64,000 bases of DNA from positions 1,854,948 through 1,918,947 of the forward strand of contig OU696589.1 in NCBI GenBank assembly GCA_916048095.2, read 5' to 3'. The DNA is from Sacculina carcini. Lineage: Eukaryota > Arthropoda > Thecostraca > Sacculinidae. The notes below the pieces were generated by a model. It was not told where the DNA came from. It ran no database searches and saw only the letters and a program-made list of their open reading frames with translations. This document shows, one piece after another, positions 20,134-33,365 of the stretch. Numbering within the stretch: the first letter of the stretch is position 1; each line of letters opens with the position of its first letter. Made by a program: the position numbers and the translations under genes.

Positions 20134-20690
20134 TTATTCTGACCGAGGCTGTTTCATCTGCGTAATTTGAGCTTGTTTGATGGCGTTTGAAGCGGCGCAC
20201 AAATCCTCATTCACAAATATTCCACTTCCCTTTAGTTTTCGAACATTTCTCATGACAGCTTCTCTGTCGCTGAACTTGTTGAAACGGGCAATTATGTTCC
20301 GTTCTCGAGTCGAGCTAACCGCTCCTGTTCGGCGTGTTTCGTTGATCTCACATGCCGGCATCTGCAGTTTTTAGTGTAATATTTCAGAGACTGTGGTAGC
20401 GGTTTCCTCCCATGTTTTGTTGGCGGCGTCTTTCAACCTGACAAAACGCAAATGTGTCCGTCTGCTGTAGTCCTGGTAGGTTGTCCGCATTTGAAGCTTT
20501 TCGTTGTCTGTCTTGATAACAGTCATGTCTTTCCGGGATTGGTCTTTCATTTTGAGTGTTTTCACTTAAGATTTCAATTCATGAATTTTAGATTGAGAAA
20601 GTTCCAAGCCTTTTCTCAGTTCTTCTACTGTCCTTTCGAGAAAGTCCGTCAATGACTTCATATTGTCTACCATGACATTAGTCACCTCTA
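20134..20690 (-). pseudogene. Jk-1 LINE: ORF1 fragment
   Basis: Two minus frames show a coiled-coil/basic stretch (20565-20371, frameshifted) and then NIIARFNKFSDREAVMRN followed by KLKG and FVNEDLC (about 20310-20190). The KLKG...NEDLC signature recurs in ORF1 of Jk-3 (33425-34057) and, mutated, of Jk-2 (about 41200). These RNA-binding ORF1 proteins package LINE RNA. This copy is broken by a stop at about 20365. Confidence 0.65.
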
Positions 20691-20828
20691 GAAATACTTC
20701 CAATTCTGTTTCAAGCATGACTTTCAATACTTCAGGCTACATGTTGATGATGGAAAATATTCACCTTATCCCACAAGCACGTGCAAACAATGCTCATTCC
20801 ACAACTGTCAAACAAACTTGAGTGAGTC

Positions 20829-21321
20829 GTGCACGTTATCCTACCATTCCTCGAAGCGGCGACGAATTGTGCGGAACGAAAAGATAACATTCTCAAACGC
20901 GGAACGCTTCTCTGGACAGATGGAGTCCACTACAACGAGGGGCATTCCTTGATGAAGTCCCCATCTGTGAATGGCTTCATTCGGCGAGCAAGGATGCGGG
21001 AAACTTCATAACTGGCGCGGGTCACCTTTACAGCTTCAGCACTCTGCTTGCCGAAGAGCGAATGTCGTTTCTCCAAGTTTTCTGATAATCTAACGATGGC
21101 GTCCTTCCTTTCGGTGACAAACATCGACGCGGAGTTTGACGAGCCGTGTTCTGTCTCCTAGTGGCGACGCAAGTTGTACTCTTTTAAGAAGCCAAAGTCT
21201 TCAAGCATATGATGCACTGGACCTGTCCAAAGAGCTTCATGAAAACATACTTCTCTCACTCAAGGTTGAAAATACGACGCTCGAGGTCAACTTTCCTTTT
21301 CTTAATCCGCTGGGTCGCTGA
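20829..21321 (-). pseudogene. hAT-derived ZBED/GTF2IRD2-like N-terminal fragment
   Basis: Assembled across frames, the minus strand shows a QCIICLK zinc-binding motif, an RRH.ETEH segment, and then ASYEVSRILARRMKPFTDGDFIKECPSL (20930-21124), closely resembling the KPFT.GEFIKEC region of animal hAT-derived proteins. A CPEKRSAFENV stretch follows. Stops and a frameshift show it is dead, and the catalytic part is missing. It is either an old transposon copy or a broken domesticated relative; the former is likelier here. Confidence 0.6.
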
Positions 21322-22289
21322 CATGATGAGCTAAAAAGAAAGAAGGTTAAGCATAGACAATAGCATTATTTCACGTTACAAAAAAGAGGCAAAATAGGCA
21401 AATACGAGACACTACCATGTCTATATTTCATCAACACGCAAAGAACTGCTGAGCAATGAATACCACAAAACATCGAATACTGTTATTTTCCACTCTACAT
21501 AAAGGTAAATAACTATGACGGTGGCTTTTTAGGATGTGACACTAATTTATCAATGTGATTCATCACAACAATAAATTCTCACACACACAATCACAATGAC
21601 ACTTAGGTCTACAGACAAACATACAAACGTTCATACACACAAGCTTCACACACATTCGCACAAACTGCCACACTGCTTATATACTCACAGACACACATAC
21701 ACTACACTTGCTTATACACACACGCATACATCGCACTTGCATACACGTACATACACTCAAATACCACAGTCAATCCCCCGCCAGCTGCGGGACAATCAAA
21801 ACAATAACAACGCAGTTGAACTCGACAATGAATGACATAGAGGCAATACATAGGTGTGATAGCAGGAGTCTAGCGCCTACTGCACACAATGACAATCACT
21901 CAAAATAGCAAATAACCTGCAGACACATGTATATATGTGCCACAGCACTGGACGAATTGAACTAATCATTGTTATTACAATCACAACAATAATGTCAACA
22001 CGAAATAACAATCAATCATGATTAAATAACATCGAACATGAATTATGAAAACACGGATCAGCAACAAATCAATAAATCGCGCAAAAACAATAGATGTGCG
22101 CAATATGACTAGAGGTTTACAGTGATAAAATACAGATAATGCAAACATCAAAAATAAAATAAATCCGGCTTGTGTTTAAAACACACTGTACGACCTGAGC
22201 GTGTACGACCTTACACAGTGTGATCAGTGGAATACTGACTGGTAGCTGATGTGTTAGCGTGCGTGCCAGCTGTCGATGCATTTGTGTCT
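21322..22289. other. No gene recognised; CA-rich tracts
   Basis: AT-rich DNA with impure CACA/ACACATAC tracts at about 21580-21760. The part near 22150-22290 may be the LTR or 3' UTR of the gypsy remnant to its right, but no second LTR was found. Confidence 0.4.
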
Positions 22290-22298
22290 GGAGAACAG

Positions 22299-24932
22299 TC
22301 ACCTGAATGATTGAGTCGCAGCTGGATACATGTCCATGTGATATGTAGCTGGTTTCTGCGACGACGGTGAAGGCGGCGACAAGGGCAGCACGGCCGGCTT
22401 TAACCGGGCGATAGAAACTGTGTCGGTAGCGCCAGACTGTAGCTCGATTGCGAACACGACTGGTCCGGGATGAAGCACGCGAAACGGGCCGTGGTACGGC
22501 GCTTCCAGCGCGTGAAGCACCGGTCCACACTTACCCAGACGTGCGTACATCGGTCCAGTTCCATTGGAATGTGTGATGTTGTCTCGTGGTGTGCTGAACC
22601 CGGGGGCAGACGGCGAACATCGACCTCAGACATGCTGTGTGCTAATTGCTTCACAAACTTGTGTTGCACAGTGGTGTAAGCTGCTGGATCAACGAGTACA
22701 CGTGGGCACACCGGTTCGGTTCCCGTCACGAGATACCCGAGACTCGACGAATGCCCGTGCTACTGTCTCGGCGGTGTTGTCTGTCATTGGGACAGCTTCA
22801 ATCCATTTCGATGCTCGGTCAAGCAAGGTCAGCACAAATGGGAAATGGTTTACAAAGGGGTTTCCTGGCAACGGCAACGGTCCCACGATGTTCATGTGAA
22901 CGGTCTCAAAACGACCAGCAGACTCACAGAGCGGCGTCAATGGCGGCTTTGTGTGTCGATGGACCTTCGATCTCTGGCACGCCAAGCATGCTTTTACCCA
23001 TGATTTGACGTCACGGTTCAATGTTGGCCAGAATTATCTGCTCTTGATCAGCTTGATACTTCCTTGCATGTCGGGATGTGAAGTGCCGTGAAGATGAGCG
23101 AAAATGATCTCACTTAGAGGGCCTGACACGAAAGGTCGCGGCTGTGTCGTTGACATGTCGCAGTAGAGAGGGTGGTCTCCACTAATCTCGAACGCTTTGA
23201 GACGAGACATGTTTCTCTGCGTCTCTTCGTCGGACGCCTGAGCTGCTGCCAGAGCAGGGAGATCCCACACGTCAACGTTCACGGCACACACTGTTCGCGA
23301 CAGGCAGTAGGCAACGACGTTATCTGCACCTCTAACGTGCTGCACGTCAGAGACGAATTCTGCCAACACGGACAGATGGCGCTGTTGTTGGTCCAATTTT
23401 GCCGGCTTCGAACTATAATATGCTCCGACCAGTTGTTTATGGTCCGTGAATATGACGACGTGTCGACCTTCTAGGGTATGTCGAAAATGTAACACGGCCA
23501 TATATGCTGCCAGCGGCTCCCGATCAACCAAGTGCATATTTCTGCTGTGACTGTGACAGTTTTTTGGAGAAAAACGCAATGGGCTGCGGAAAGCCGTTTA
23601 CGATCCGATGAAGCGCAGCGCCGGCAGCGTGAGACGAACAGTCCGTGACGAGATGGTAGGTTTCAACCGCAGGGTTAGGAGCGACTAGCAGACACACTTG
23701 CGACAGGGCATTCTAGAGTTTGGCGAATGCTTCCTCAGCAGCCTGTGTCCACTCCAGCGGCACATTCTTTGGCTGTTTTAGGAGTACCTCAGTCATCGGA
23801 AACGCGATATCTGCGAAATGTGGCACCATCCTTCGGTAAAATCCTATCATGCCCACGAATCTGCGCAGACCGGCAATGTCATTTGGACGCTGCAGCTCAG
23901 CGATTGCTGACACACGTTCACGCGGAGGGTCGATACCGTTGGCATTAATCTCGTGATCGAGGAACTGAACACAGTCGCAAAAGTACTGGCATTGCTCCAA
24001 TGCCAGCCGTAGGCGGTGAGGTCACCTTAAACACAGCGGCGAGGTCGGCTGTGTGCTGTTTGGCGTTGTCGGAATAGATTAAAACCTCGTCCAGGTACAC
24101 GAATTATCCATGAACCGCTGAAATGTCGCCCCGCTGTTTATCAAACCGAGCGGCATATATACGTACTCGTACTGCCCGAACGGAGTAGTCACCGCGGTTT
24201 ATGTAAATTCAAGCTCCGCCATTGGAACGTTATAATACGTTTTCACCAGGTCGATTTTGCTAAACACGGACTTGCCGTGTATTCGCGAGGACACATCATA
24301 TATGTGAGGCAGCGGGTACCCATCCGTAATCGTTCGAGCGTTCAACGCCCGATAATCACCGGTGACACGTCACTCACCCGGTGTCCGTTTTTGCACGAGG
24401 TGGAGTGATGATTCCCACGGTGAGTTTGATGGACGAACAACTCCTTGTCGTATAATATATAATGTCCAGGTCGTTAAACACACGCTTGGCCGCTTCTTCG
24501 CGTTCCTGGTTGAGCGGTCGAGGAGACGCAAACGTCGGCGCTGCACTACCCGTGTCGATGGAGTGAGTGCCATTGCAGCTAACATCAGTCGATGCATTTG
24601 CAGGGGCAGTAGACTGGGGCAGTGCTGGGAACTGGCCAATTAGATGCTGAACATTTGTCGGCAGCGGCGAGATCCGCTTGGGAGAACGCACACTCTGCTG
24701 CTATTTTAGTGCTCGGGTCATAAACTCGCCGGCGTCGGCAATCAACAACGAGGCCGAAATGTGCGAGAAAATCTTGTCCTATGATCGGCTGTGTAACTTC
24801 AGCAACAGCAAACGTCCATGAAAATTCGCGACGTAAGCAGCGTGCAACCGGCTGCAAATACACTTCACCGTACACGCTGATAGATTGACCTACGTCAGAG
24901 CTGGTACTCACAGCACTAGACAGAGGAAACAA
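22299..24932 (-). pseudogene. Ty3/gypsy pol remnant
   Basis: The minus strand carries, in order: a protease tail (PIIGQDFLAHFGL, about 24770); RT pieces in several frames including a VFSKIDLVKTYYNVP-like segment (about 24270) and LRRFVGMIGFYRRMVPHF (about 23870); RNase H (VVIFTDHKQL, about 23455); integrase with CLACQRSK and HMNIVGPLP (about 22985-22880, catalytic Asp replaced by Asn); and an integrase C-terminus with EAPYHGPFRVLHPG (about 22490). The middle of the integrase core is deleted. It is cut off at 24911-24932 by another element. Long dead, with no LTR seen. Confidence 0.8.
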
Positions 24933-25486
24933 AAATACTTTGTATATCCATCCTCGAGTCCAATAAGTAATACAGGCATTTTAAAGTCTTCACATACCAA
25001 TTGTGTTGTGCGCAATTAATCATGTTCATTAACATCTTGACATTTTCATAGTCTTTCTTCATGTGACCAGAGTGTCCTACCGGAACTGACGGATGTTGGC
25101 TGCTGTTGTGAAGCAATACAACCTTAAGACTTGTGGTGGATCTGTCAATGAATAAACGCCATCCAGAGGAATTGTACTCAATGCCTATTTCACCAAAAAA
25201 GACCGGAAACATAAGATCAGTAGCAAAGCAGATTGTCTTCCGAAACTTTGTTGAAACTGATAGATTATATGCTTTTCTTGTACACATAAATCTTGCAACT
25301 AGGGTCTAATAAATTCCATTCCTTTGGATGAGATGTCAAAATGTATGCCTTTTCCTTGGTAAGGCTTAAATCGTTGATCAACTCATTTAGTTCGGGTTGT
25401 GCAGAAAAATCTGGAGAGCTGCTTGATCCTGCTATATAGAGAGCTTCATTATTGCTTCCTTCAGGTTCATCAGTTTCTGCAATCAC
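24916..25486 (-). pseudogene. Fragment of an unclassified repetitive-gene family
   Basis: Two frames give DLSLTKEKAYIL (25486-25265) and WRLFIDRSTTSLKVVLLHNSS..PSVPVGHS..MKKDYENVKMLMN (25287-24916). I recognise the pattern, with a conserved IDSSK.SLKAVLLHNGN block, from multicopy arthropod/invertebrate proteins of unknown function, probably transposon-encoded; I cannot name the family. Here it is truncated and frameshifted. It sits directly between the gypsy and hAT remnants. Confidence 0.45.
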
Positions 25487-25734
25487 GGATGGAGTTGGAA
25501 TAGGTTAACATTGACCATGTGGCACTGGAGCAGAAGATGGAATGTCCGGATACACAGCAGCAATTATTATATCCTTACCCTTCTTGTACTATACAAAAAT
25601 ATCAGTCATCATGATGGTTAGTTGGTTCTCTCCAAATGCGAGCAATTACAAATGGCATACACTTGCGACTGCCGCGTAACCACCCTTCCAAGGCGGGTCG
25701 TCCCCTCAAAGGCTGGTTATGAGTATCTTTCTAT

Positions 25735-28205
25735 TTAGCAGGAACCAATTAGAGAGATCCGCTGCGCAGATCTTCCGACAAATTCTCTAACTAGCACATA
25801 TATATCAACTGAATCGAGAATATCCTTGTGTATATGAGCAAGGGCAATGTGGTTCACACGTGTTTGCGACATTGTGCTTCTCAGCCATGTTTTGAGTCTA
25901 CGGAGGGCAGAAAAACTTCTTTCTGACTCACAACTTGTTACAGGACAGACAAGAAGCAGCTTCAACAATGTCCGCATCTCAGAAAACATAGCTCTAGAAG
26001 CCGTCTCCATCGCTCGATAGGCATCTTAAGCAGAACCAACAGACACAGCTTTTGTGGTGCCGATAAACATTTGAAGCTGAAACTTCAGTCGTTCGAGATT
26101 GGTTTCCGGGTAATGAGATACAACGGCTTCATTTATCGTTCCTGTGATGATCATTTTTTCAAGTTGTATGTAACGATGTAGGCCTCTACTCTCCAGTACG
26201 TCATTCAACTGCGTCCTGACACACTCCATCATCTCGAAATACTGCATTTTATAATGTTGGCATATAATTTTAACAGTATCTGGGAGGTATGATTTTGCAT
26301 CTCCGCCGAATTTGAGTGGCAGTTTCCTTTTGCGAGGCTGCATAATGTCCTCCAATCCTAGAGTTCACTTGTAATTATGTATAATCATACATTGCGTCGA
26401 ATTCCTCTTCTCTCCTCCATGAATCTAGCTGGGTGATCGTCGATTTCACGGCTTCAACCATCCCTGGAAAAGTTAACGTTTAAATTATTGCAATAGTAGT
26501 CAAGTGGAATATCACAATGCGATATGGCCAATAACCAAAATAATGTAATACTGTAACCAGAATGATGTTCAAAGTAGAACAACACAAGTTTAGGAGGCAT
26601 ACAAACTAGAATTTTACCTGAAAGAGTTTCAGATCTGGCTTGAAGTCCACGACTCAACTGCTCTAACACTTGAACAGTTTTTCAGCAATGCACAATCCCA
26701 GAAACGTCACTCCTTTGCTGAATCTGTCATGGAGGCCCACTGCTGTTGTTCTAGCGTCGCCGCTGCCTGTTTCAGCCATTTAAGCCAAAGAGTCTAAAAT
26801 CAAGCGGTATTGCTTAATGACACTAACGACGAGTTGTGAGCGGCACAACCAACGAGTCGGACACAGTGGCCGAATTTGACGAGCAGGAGGGTTTCCCTCA
26901 GGCACCACGATCTCTTTGAACATTGACTGCAATAAAGACATCAACATGCGCTTGTTTCAAGTTGAATTTGCTTGTTCGATTTTTGTTTGAAGTCGCATTC
27001 TGAATCGCATCAAACATATAAACAATTTATGCATACGTGCAAGTTTTGCGTTTTGTCTGTCTCGGATGACTACTTCATTTGTATATTATTGTCAACTACA
27101 TCTAATGCTCTGAAAAACCAAAATATGGTGAGTCATTCCAAATACTTGATATGATGTGCTCATATGATGACACAATTTTTTCCAACACTTGGATGCAAAT
27201 ATTAAAAATTACTATACGATGCTAGGAAATTGTCATTGCTAGATAAGATAGTGCTTTGTAGCACTCGTACTAACCTTGAACTTTCCAGACCTGTGCAATA
27301 GCACTCCCAGCTCATGCATCCACTGTATAGCGTCACGTACGCAGACACTAGCATCTACGGCCTTCTGCATGATCAGATTGATCTGGTGATCTCTACAATG
27401 AAAGTACATGACTAGGGACTGCTGCTACAATATTCTCGCTTGACATCCCTTATACGCACCGCTCATATTTGCAGCATCATCGTATGTTTGGCCTCTTAAA
27501 GCTGAGAGCGGAAGACTGAGTCTGGTGAATACGTCAAATACCACTTTGCAGGCAATCTCACCCGTGGTGTTTGGAGTATTGTACATTCCGATAAATGACT
27601 CGGTGGTTGTCAGGTTATCATCAACATGTCGGATGCAGATGGACTCTTGTTCTATGCCCCTTATATCCTGTGTTCCGTCAACAATAACTCCAAAGAATTG
27701 CTCCCCTTTGATTGATTTTGCCAAAATTCTCAGTATATGATGACAGAATATCTCGATGATTTCATTCTGTATTTTGGGAGATACGAAACTGGTTGTCCTT
27801 TGCATGTGAAACCTCAGCTCATTGTCGTCAGCAGCAATCATACTTGCAAGCTGGTAAAAGTTTCCTCCCAGCTTATCCTTGCCCCGAAACGGCAGTACTT
27901 GACGCAGCAGGTAACGAGCACAAGTGAACAGTTTTGTCAGGCAAGTGTATGCTGTTTGCTGCTGCTTTCTTTTGCCGTCATCAATGATACTTTTCACCGG
28001 TTTTGTCTCGACCGCACACAACTGGGAGGTGGCAAATCTATGCTGATGGGAAGCCTAGTGCTCACGGAACTTACACAGTGTTTTTTCCAGTTGCCAAATC
28101 CACGGCTAATGAAGGCGTTTTCCATTGATCGCCCAAACTTTACAGTGAATAAGCCCATACTGTACGCTTTGGCACAGGTAAAACACAGAATCTTTTTAAT
28201 GCTTG
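25735..28205 (-). pseudogene. hAT transposase pseudogene with introns (TTF-finger type)
   Basis: The minus strand has a TTF-type finger (CFTCAKAYSMGL, FGNWKKHC; about 28190-28090), a catalytic-domain start (QNEIIEIF, VIVDGTQDIRGIEQES, GQTYDDAANMSGAYKGCQA; 28021-27425), INLIMQKAVDASV (about 27370), CPTRWLCRS (about 26870), and the C-terminal dimerisation region (SCESERSFSALRRLKTWLRSTM; 26010-25735). Two gaps have splice consensus: AAG/GTTAGT (about 27273) to TTGCAG (about 26927), and TTTCAG/GTAAAA (about 26617) to TTTCCAG (about 26463). Stops and frameshifts in several exons make it a pseudogene. Confidence 0.82.
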
Positions 28206-28213
28206 TCTCGTAA

Positions 28214-29173
28214 TGGATCCAATTGTAGATTGTGTACCATTTGTTCTGGAAATAAATGCGCTATGTTTTTGTTCGTAGTGGTGGAATGTCGTTGACATTC
28301 GGTTGATTAGGAGTATTGCTGGATGTTATGCTGGCACTTTACACCATTGCCATTTGATTGGGCTCAGTAGCTTCACTATTACTTTTAGCAACGAGAAGAC
28401 TGGTCTCAGTTTTATTTCGCTACTTATTATTATTCGACACAGAGGTTCCGAAATATTTTCTTATGTCCGCTCTTTTACCACCATTCTCAGACATTTCCAA
28501 TGCTCACATAGAAATTTGCAGACAAACATTGTGAACGAAAAACTGATGTTATAATGCTGATCGCAATGGTAATAGTAATTTATATGTAATCGTCAAAAAA
28601 TAACTTGACCCAAGAACCGTAAGAATAGCGTCTGGAACCGCTACTTGAATAAATGTCTACATGCTATGCATGAAATAAAATGTCATGAATAGAAATCTCA
28701 GCTCAAGGTATTATCCATGCTTAGTAGCATCGTACGACATCGCTCTTGCTCATATTTATCAAATTTTCAAAAGTCTGGGTGTTTATTTGATCAGTGGGGT
28801 AACTACGTCTTCAACCACTGTCTTGGTAGATCACTTTTGTATAATTTTGTTCATAGGCACATGCACATTCGAAAAGTAATCATCGGGTAGAAATCCCGAC
28901 ATTGAGGTAATACACCCTACATCCCCTAGTATCTACGCTCCTGTCATTGCATAACTTCAAGAGATGTGCGTGGGCAATTTCAACCTAGCATAAATCGCTG
29001 CTAGATGACCTTGTTGGCAAACAATAATATACGCACACACAGGTGGTATTGATGACACAGTGAGAGAGATGAATGAGGGGATATTCGCGTCCAAACTGGT
29101 AGGGATGATTACTCTCATAAACCACTGTAATAATCATCAATCATGTGAAACATTGATGGGAATGAATGCTTTC
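28214..29173. other. No gene recognised
   Basis: About 960 bases of AT-rich DNA. Open frames are short and match nothing I know. It may include the hAT element's 5' end, but no terminal repeat could be fixed. Confidence 0.45.
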
Positions 29174-29513
29174 TTATGACTCCGATGTCATATACGTGAA
29201 TCTATATAAACTTGGTTTAAACATCGAAGGTACACCCCACGTGTAACGTAAAGTGAAGTAAAGTAAATATATTTGCCACTCATCATAACATGTACACAAT
29301 AAAGAAAGATGAAGCAATATATGTAGCGCATGCCCATTAAGCCGGAGCTCCTGATGGACATTTAGGGTCAATATATAGATACATGAACAATTATACACGC
29401 ACAACACATACACGAACACTTATACACTTATACATACATACATACATGTTTGCATACATCAGTGATTCATCTTCATCAATGCGATGGCTGTGAGTCGCAA
29501 CAACCACCGGGCA

Positions 29514-29815
29514 CTATTGCTGCTGCTGAAGCTGTTGTTGGCCAAAGTGTTTTTTTATCTCTATTTTAACAGAGTTCAGTGAGCCAGTGTGTGCTAAGGT
29601 CTTAATTTTTGCTGGTAGATTATTATATATTTGAATGCCTGAATGAAATATACTGTTTCTGAATAGACTGGTTCTGCATTGGGGTGTAATTAGATGCAAA
29701 TTTGTGTCACGCGTATTGTATCGGTTTTGCAAAGTTTTAAAGTAATTTTTGTTGCGACCGGCACGCACAGTTCTTATTATAGTAATAGTAATGTATTGCC
29801 ACAACAAGCACAAGA
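29514..29815 (-). pseudogene. Jk-2 LINE: ORF2 C-terminus
   Basis: The minus frame ends with RYNTRDTNLHL, TSLFRNSIFHSG and IYNNLPAKIK, the usual end of Jockey-like ORF2 and parallel to the Jk-3 C-terminus at 30199-30552. A poly-Gln end follows. It continues the thumb fragment at 34200-34647, from which Jk-3 separates it. The 3' UTR to 29236 is AT-rich, with a TTTAC-repeat tail. Confidence 0.7.
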
Positions 29816-30198
29816 AAAGCAATATTAATAAAGTACAATAGCATAGTCTGTCAAGCCAATTATTGGCTTCTCAACAGACAAAGAAAAAAACGCTATGCAA
29901 AAAAAACTTAGCAAAAAACCTTCAGACTATTTAAAATTGAGAACTTATAATATAAACAAATACAACATGACAACAATACAACAACAAGACATACAACCAT
30001 CAGGAACACAAGACATAAATCCCTTAACAACAACAATTAAAGACATAGTCACAGATCGCAGGACACAATCGCACAGTGTGAATTCACAACACCGAGACCA
30101 AAGGTCAAGGCTATCAAGCAGAACATAAGAACATGTCGACATACAGATAGCATATACGAACACGACTATGAGAGCAATTGTATTTAGCATGAACATAA

Positions 30199-33143
30199 TT
30201 AATATTGGTTATCAAGAAAATGTTTTCGTATCATCTTCTTGAACCTATGCGTGTTGCTACAGTTTAGTAGAGCTTTTATTTCAGTAGGCAAGCAGTTGAA
30301 CAATTCCGGTCCGTAACTCACCACACTCATTTTAAACAGTGTGGTCCTAAACTTCGGTAAAGACAAGTTCAAATTATTGTTTCTAGTGTTACAAGCGTGT
30401 TCATATATTTGAAAAATAGAGTTACGTCCAATTAATTTGTATATAAGGAGGATTGTGCTGTACTTATGGATAGATGAGAACTTGAGAATATCTTTGTTCC
30501 TGAATAAATCTTCCGTGGAGTCGAATTTTTTCCTGTGGAAAATGCAGCGCAAAAATTTTCTCTGTGCAACATTAACTTGAGTTAAAAATGAACTATAAGT
30601 ACTGGCCCAGACTGATACGCAATATATTAAGTGAGGGTAGAAGAGAGCATAATATACATTAATTTTAGCTTATTGTGTTAAACTGTGTCGAACCCGATAT
30701 AAAATCCCCGTTACTTTTGCAAGTTTTGAACAAAGTTCACTGATGTGAACACTCCAGTTCAGGTTCTCATCAATGATAACACCCAAGAATTTGGTGGAAT
30801 GACTCTGTCGCAAGTAAACACCATCCAATACGATTCCGGGGAAGTCGTGTTTAACGGACCGATTTTTAAATATTATATAGGACGTTTTTTTAAATTTATC
30901 ATAAGATCATTGGCCTGAGCCCAGTTACATATATTTTTGAGTTCTTTGTTTATTGTATGATGTAAATCAGCAGCATTATCTGCTTTTAATAGTAAAGTTG
31001 TGTCGTCTGCATATATTGTGAAGTGAATTTTGGAACTAGAGTTAACAATATCATTTATGTAAACTAAAAATAGTATGGGCCCCAGAACCGAGCCCTGTGG
31101 TACCCCATTATTAATTATCTTGACCGATGAGTAACACTTGTTACAGTACACTCTCTGTGTTCGATTTATCAGATAATTTTCAAATAATTTGTAGCAATGC
31201 CCCTTATACCGAAATGTTCCAATTTGTATAATAGTTTTGAATGGTTAATTTTATCGAATGCCTTTGAAAAGTCTACGAATATTCCAGCCGTGAGTTGTTT
31301 TTTCTCTAAGCATTTATAAACACAATTGACAAAATCTAAGATGGCAGACTCCGTTGAGCAACCAGTTCTGAACCCAAATTGTTGTTGGTTTAAAAGTTCT
31401 TTTTTTTCAAGGTATGAGATGAGTCTATAGGATATTACTTTTTCGAATACTTTATTGAATGAAGGAAGCATAGATATAGGTCTATAATTATTGACATCCC
31501 TCCTATCCCCTGACTTAAATATTGGAATAACTTTTGCACATTTAAGTTGATTAGGATAATGTCCGAAGAAAAATGATAGGTTAATAATATGAACCAGAGG
31601 AGCACTTATGGTATCTGCGGTAAATTTCAGTAATATAGGAGGAATTTCATCAAGACCTGACGCATGACTGTTGAATGTACTTAGGATATTTTTTATTTCC
31701 TGTTCATTAGTTGATTGCAGAAACATAGAAGAAGATGGTGATGTTGAAAGGAATGTTTTGAAATCAGGACTACTTTGATTTTTCTGAGCACCAGTATTCA
31801 AAAAGTGTTCATTAAACACATCAGAAATATTTTGACAATTGTTGTGTAGTTCAATATTATTGCCACCATGATTTTTCCTCCCCATTAATGAGTTAATAAT
31901 TTGCCAGTGTTTTTTAGCATTGCCTTTATTCGAACATAATTTATCTTTATAGTATTTGTGTTTTGTCTTTCTCATCAAGGTTGTTAAATTATTCCGATAC
32001 CTCCTATATTCTTCTCTATAAATATTTGGCCACTTTTTCGAAAGTCTTAACAATAGATTTTTTTCTCTAATTTTCGCCTTGATTTCAGGATTGATGTGGG
32101 GGCTCAGTTCACATTTATTTTTTGTTTTGATAATTTTATAAGGAAAATGTTCCTCAAACAGGTCCCTGAATGTGTATTAGAACTTGTCAAAGGCACTTTC
32201 CGGACATTGATCGCCAAGTACTTCATCCCAATTTTCAGAAGCCAATTTGATGTTGAATTCAGTCATGGAAATGTTGTTGAAGGTTCTAAGTATCAAAACT
32301 TTCGGTTTTGATTTTAACTTTATGTGTTCGAAATTGGGAAATGGTGGGGAAGTGATCAGGTATATCAGTTTCAATGATATAATTCACTTCGTTCCTACTG
32401 ATATCTGTGGACCAAATGTGATCGATCAGAGTCGCTGATGAATCGGTAACTCTGGCTGGTCTATTTATTAAGCTATAAAACGAGTACGAATGCATGAGAT
32501 TGACAAAATGTTTGACATTCTCAGTTCTTTCTAATAAGTGTAGATTAAAGTCCCCAAAAATGGAAATGTTTTTATATTGGTTCACTCTCAGCGATTCGAG
32601 TATGTTTTCCAATACTTCGACAAATTCTATAAATTTGCTATTCGGTGGCCTATATACACATATATTGATTAGTTTATTTTGCCCAACTGTAATTTCTGTA
32701 CACAAGGTTTCAACACTTTCCGACTTAACCGTGAACTCATCAATTATCCTGGATGAATGCCTTTCATCGATATAAATTACCACTCCACCTCCATGAACAT
32801 TTCTACAATGTGCATGCATATTATATCCTGGTATTTCATAAAGTTGACAGTGCTCGGAATTCAATCTGACTTCAGTTAGCCCAATGACATCGAAATGATA
32901 AACTTCATTGTGAATGACTTCATCAACAAAAGTTTGTAAATTTTTGGGTATAGATCTTATGTTAAAGCTAATAATATTAAACGTGGAATAAGTTGGGTTG
33001 ATCAGATCAGTTATATTACATATATAGTCGGTTTTTACATTATCCGTTTTTTCAATTGGTTCGTTATCGAGAAAGTTATATGCATCTATAGAATGCTTAT
33101 CCTCAAAATAAAAAGAACGGTAATCATGCATGATATCAACCAT
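30199..33143 (-). pseudogene. Jk-3 LINE ORF2: endonuclease-RT, few lesions
   Basis: Minus strand. Endonuclease 33143-32286: SFNIRSIPKN, GLTEVRLN, HGGGVVIYID, YRPPNSK, FGDFNLHL, IPDHFP. RT: HASGLDEIPPILL, DVNNYRPISMLP, VDFSKAFDKI (32053-31169), then GVPQGSVLGPILFLVYINDIV and FTIYADDTTLL (31151-30873), thumb (about 30850-30560) and C-terminus (30552-30199). ORF2 nicks the target and reverse-transcribes the LINE RNA. Frameshifts near 32280, 31170 and 30880, and stops near 32135 and 30690, inactivate it. The ATG at 33143 follows ORF1 by 281 bases. Confidence 0.83.
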
Positions 33144-33189
33144 GATGATAATCTAATCAGCCAAATAATTATTAGATGACTTGAAACTT

Positions 33190-33365
33190 TACTTGACGTT
33201 TGGTGCGTCCCTCCTGCGCTGGGACGCTGACCGCGCAGGACTGCGCTGACCTCTTGGTCCCGGCCGTGCTGCAGTCGTTGCAGCTGCAGGCACCTCCTCG
33301 GAGACCTGCAGGCCTCGGAGGCCTGTTCCTGTCGGCACGGACACCCGCTGGTGTTCGAATCGATC
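33190..33365. other. GC-rich palindromic spacer between Jk-3 ORF1 and ORF2
   Basis: About 175 bases far richer in G+C than the surrounding LINE, with repeated CTGCGCTG, GCAGCTGCAGG and GGCCTCGGAGGCC palindromic words. It lies between the ORF1 stop and the ORF2 ATG. It could be a structured translational element, or a foreign insertion. No known RNA family is recognised. Confidence 0.5.

Noticed and set aside
22117-22300. LTR of the gypsy remnant (repeated TACGACC words near 22189-22211)
   Set aside because: No second copy exists at the other end, which is cut off at about 24930, so an LTR cannot be supported.
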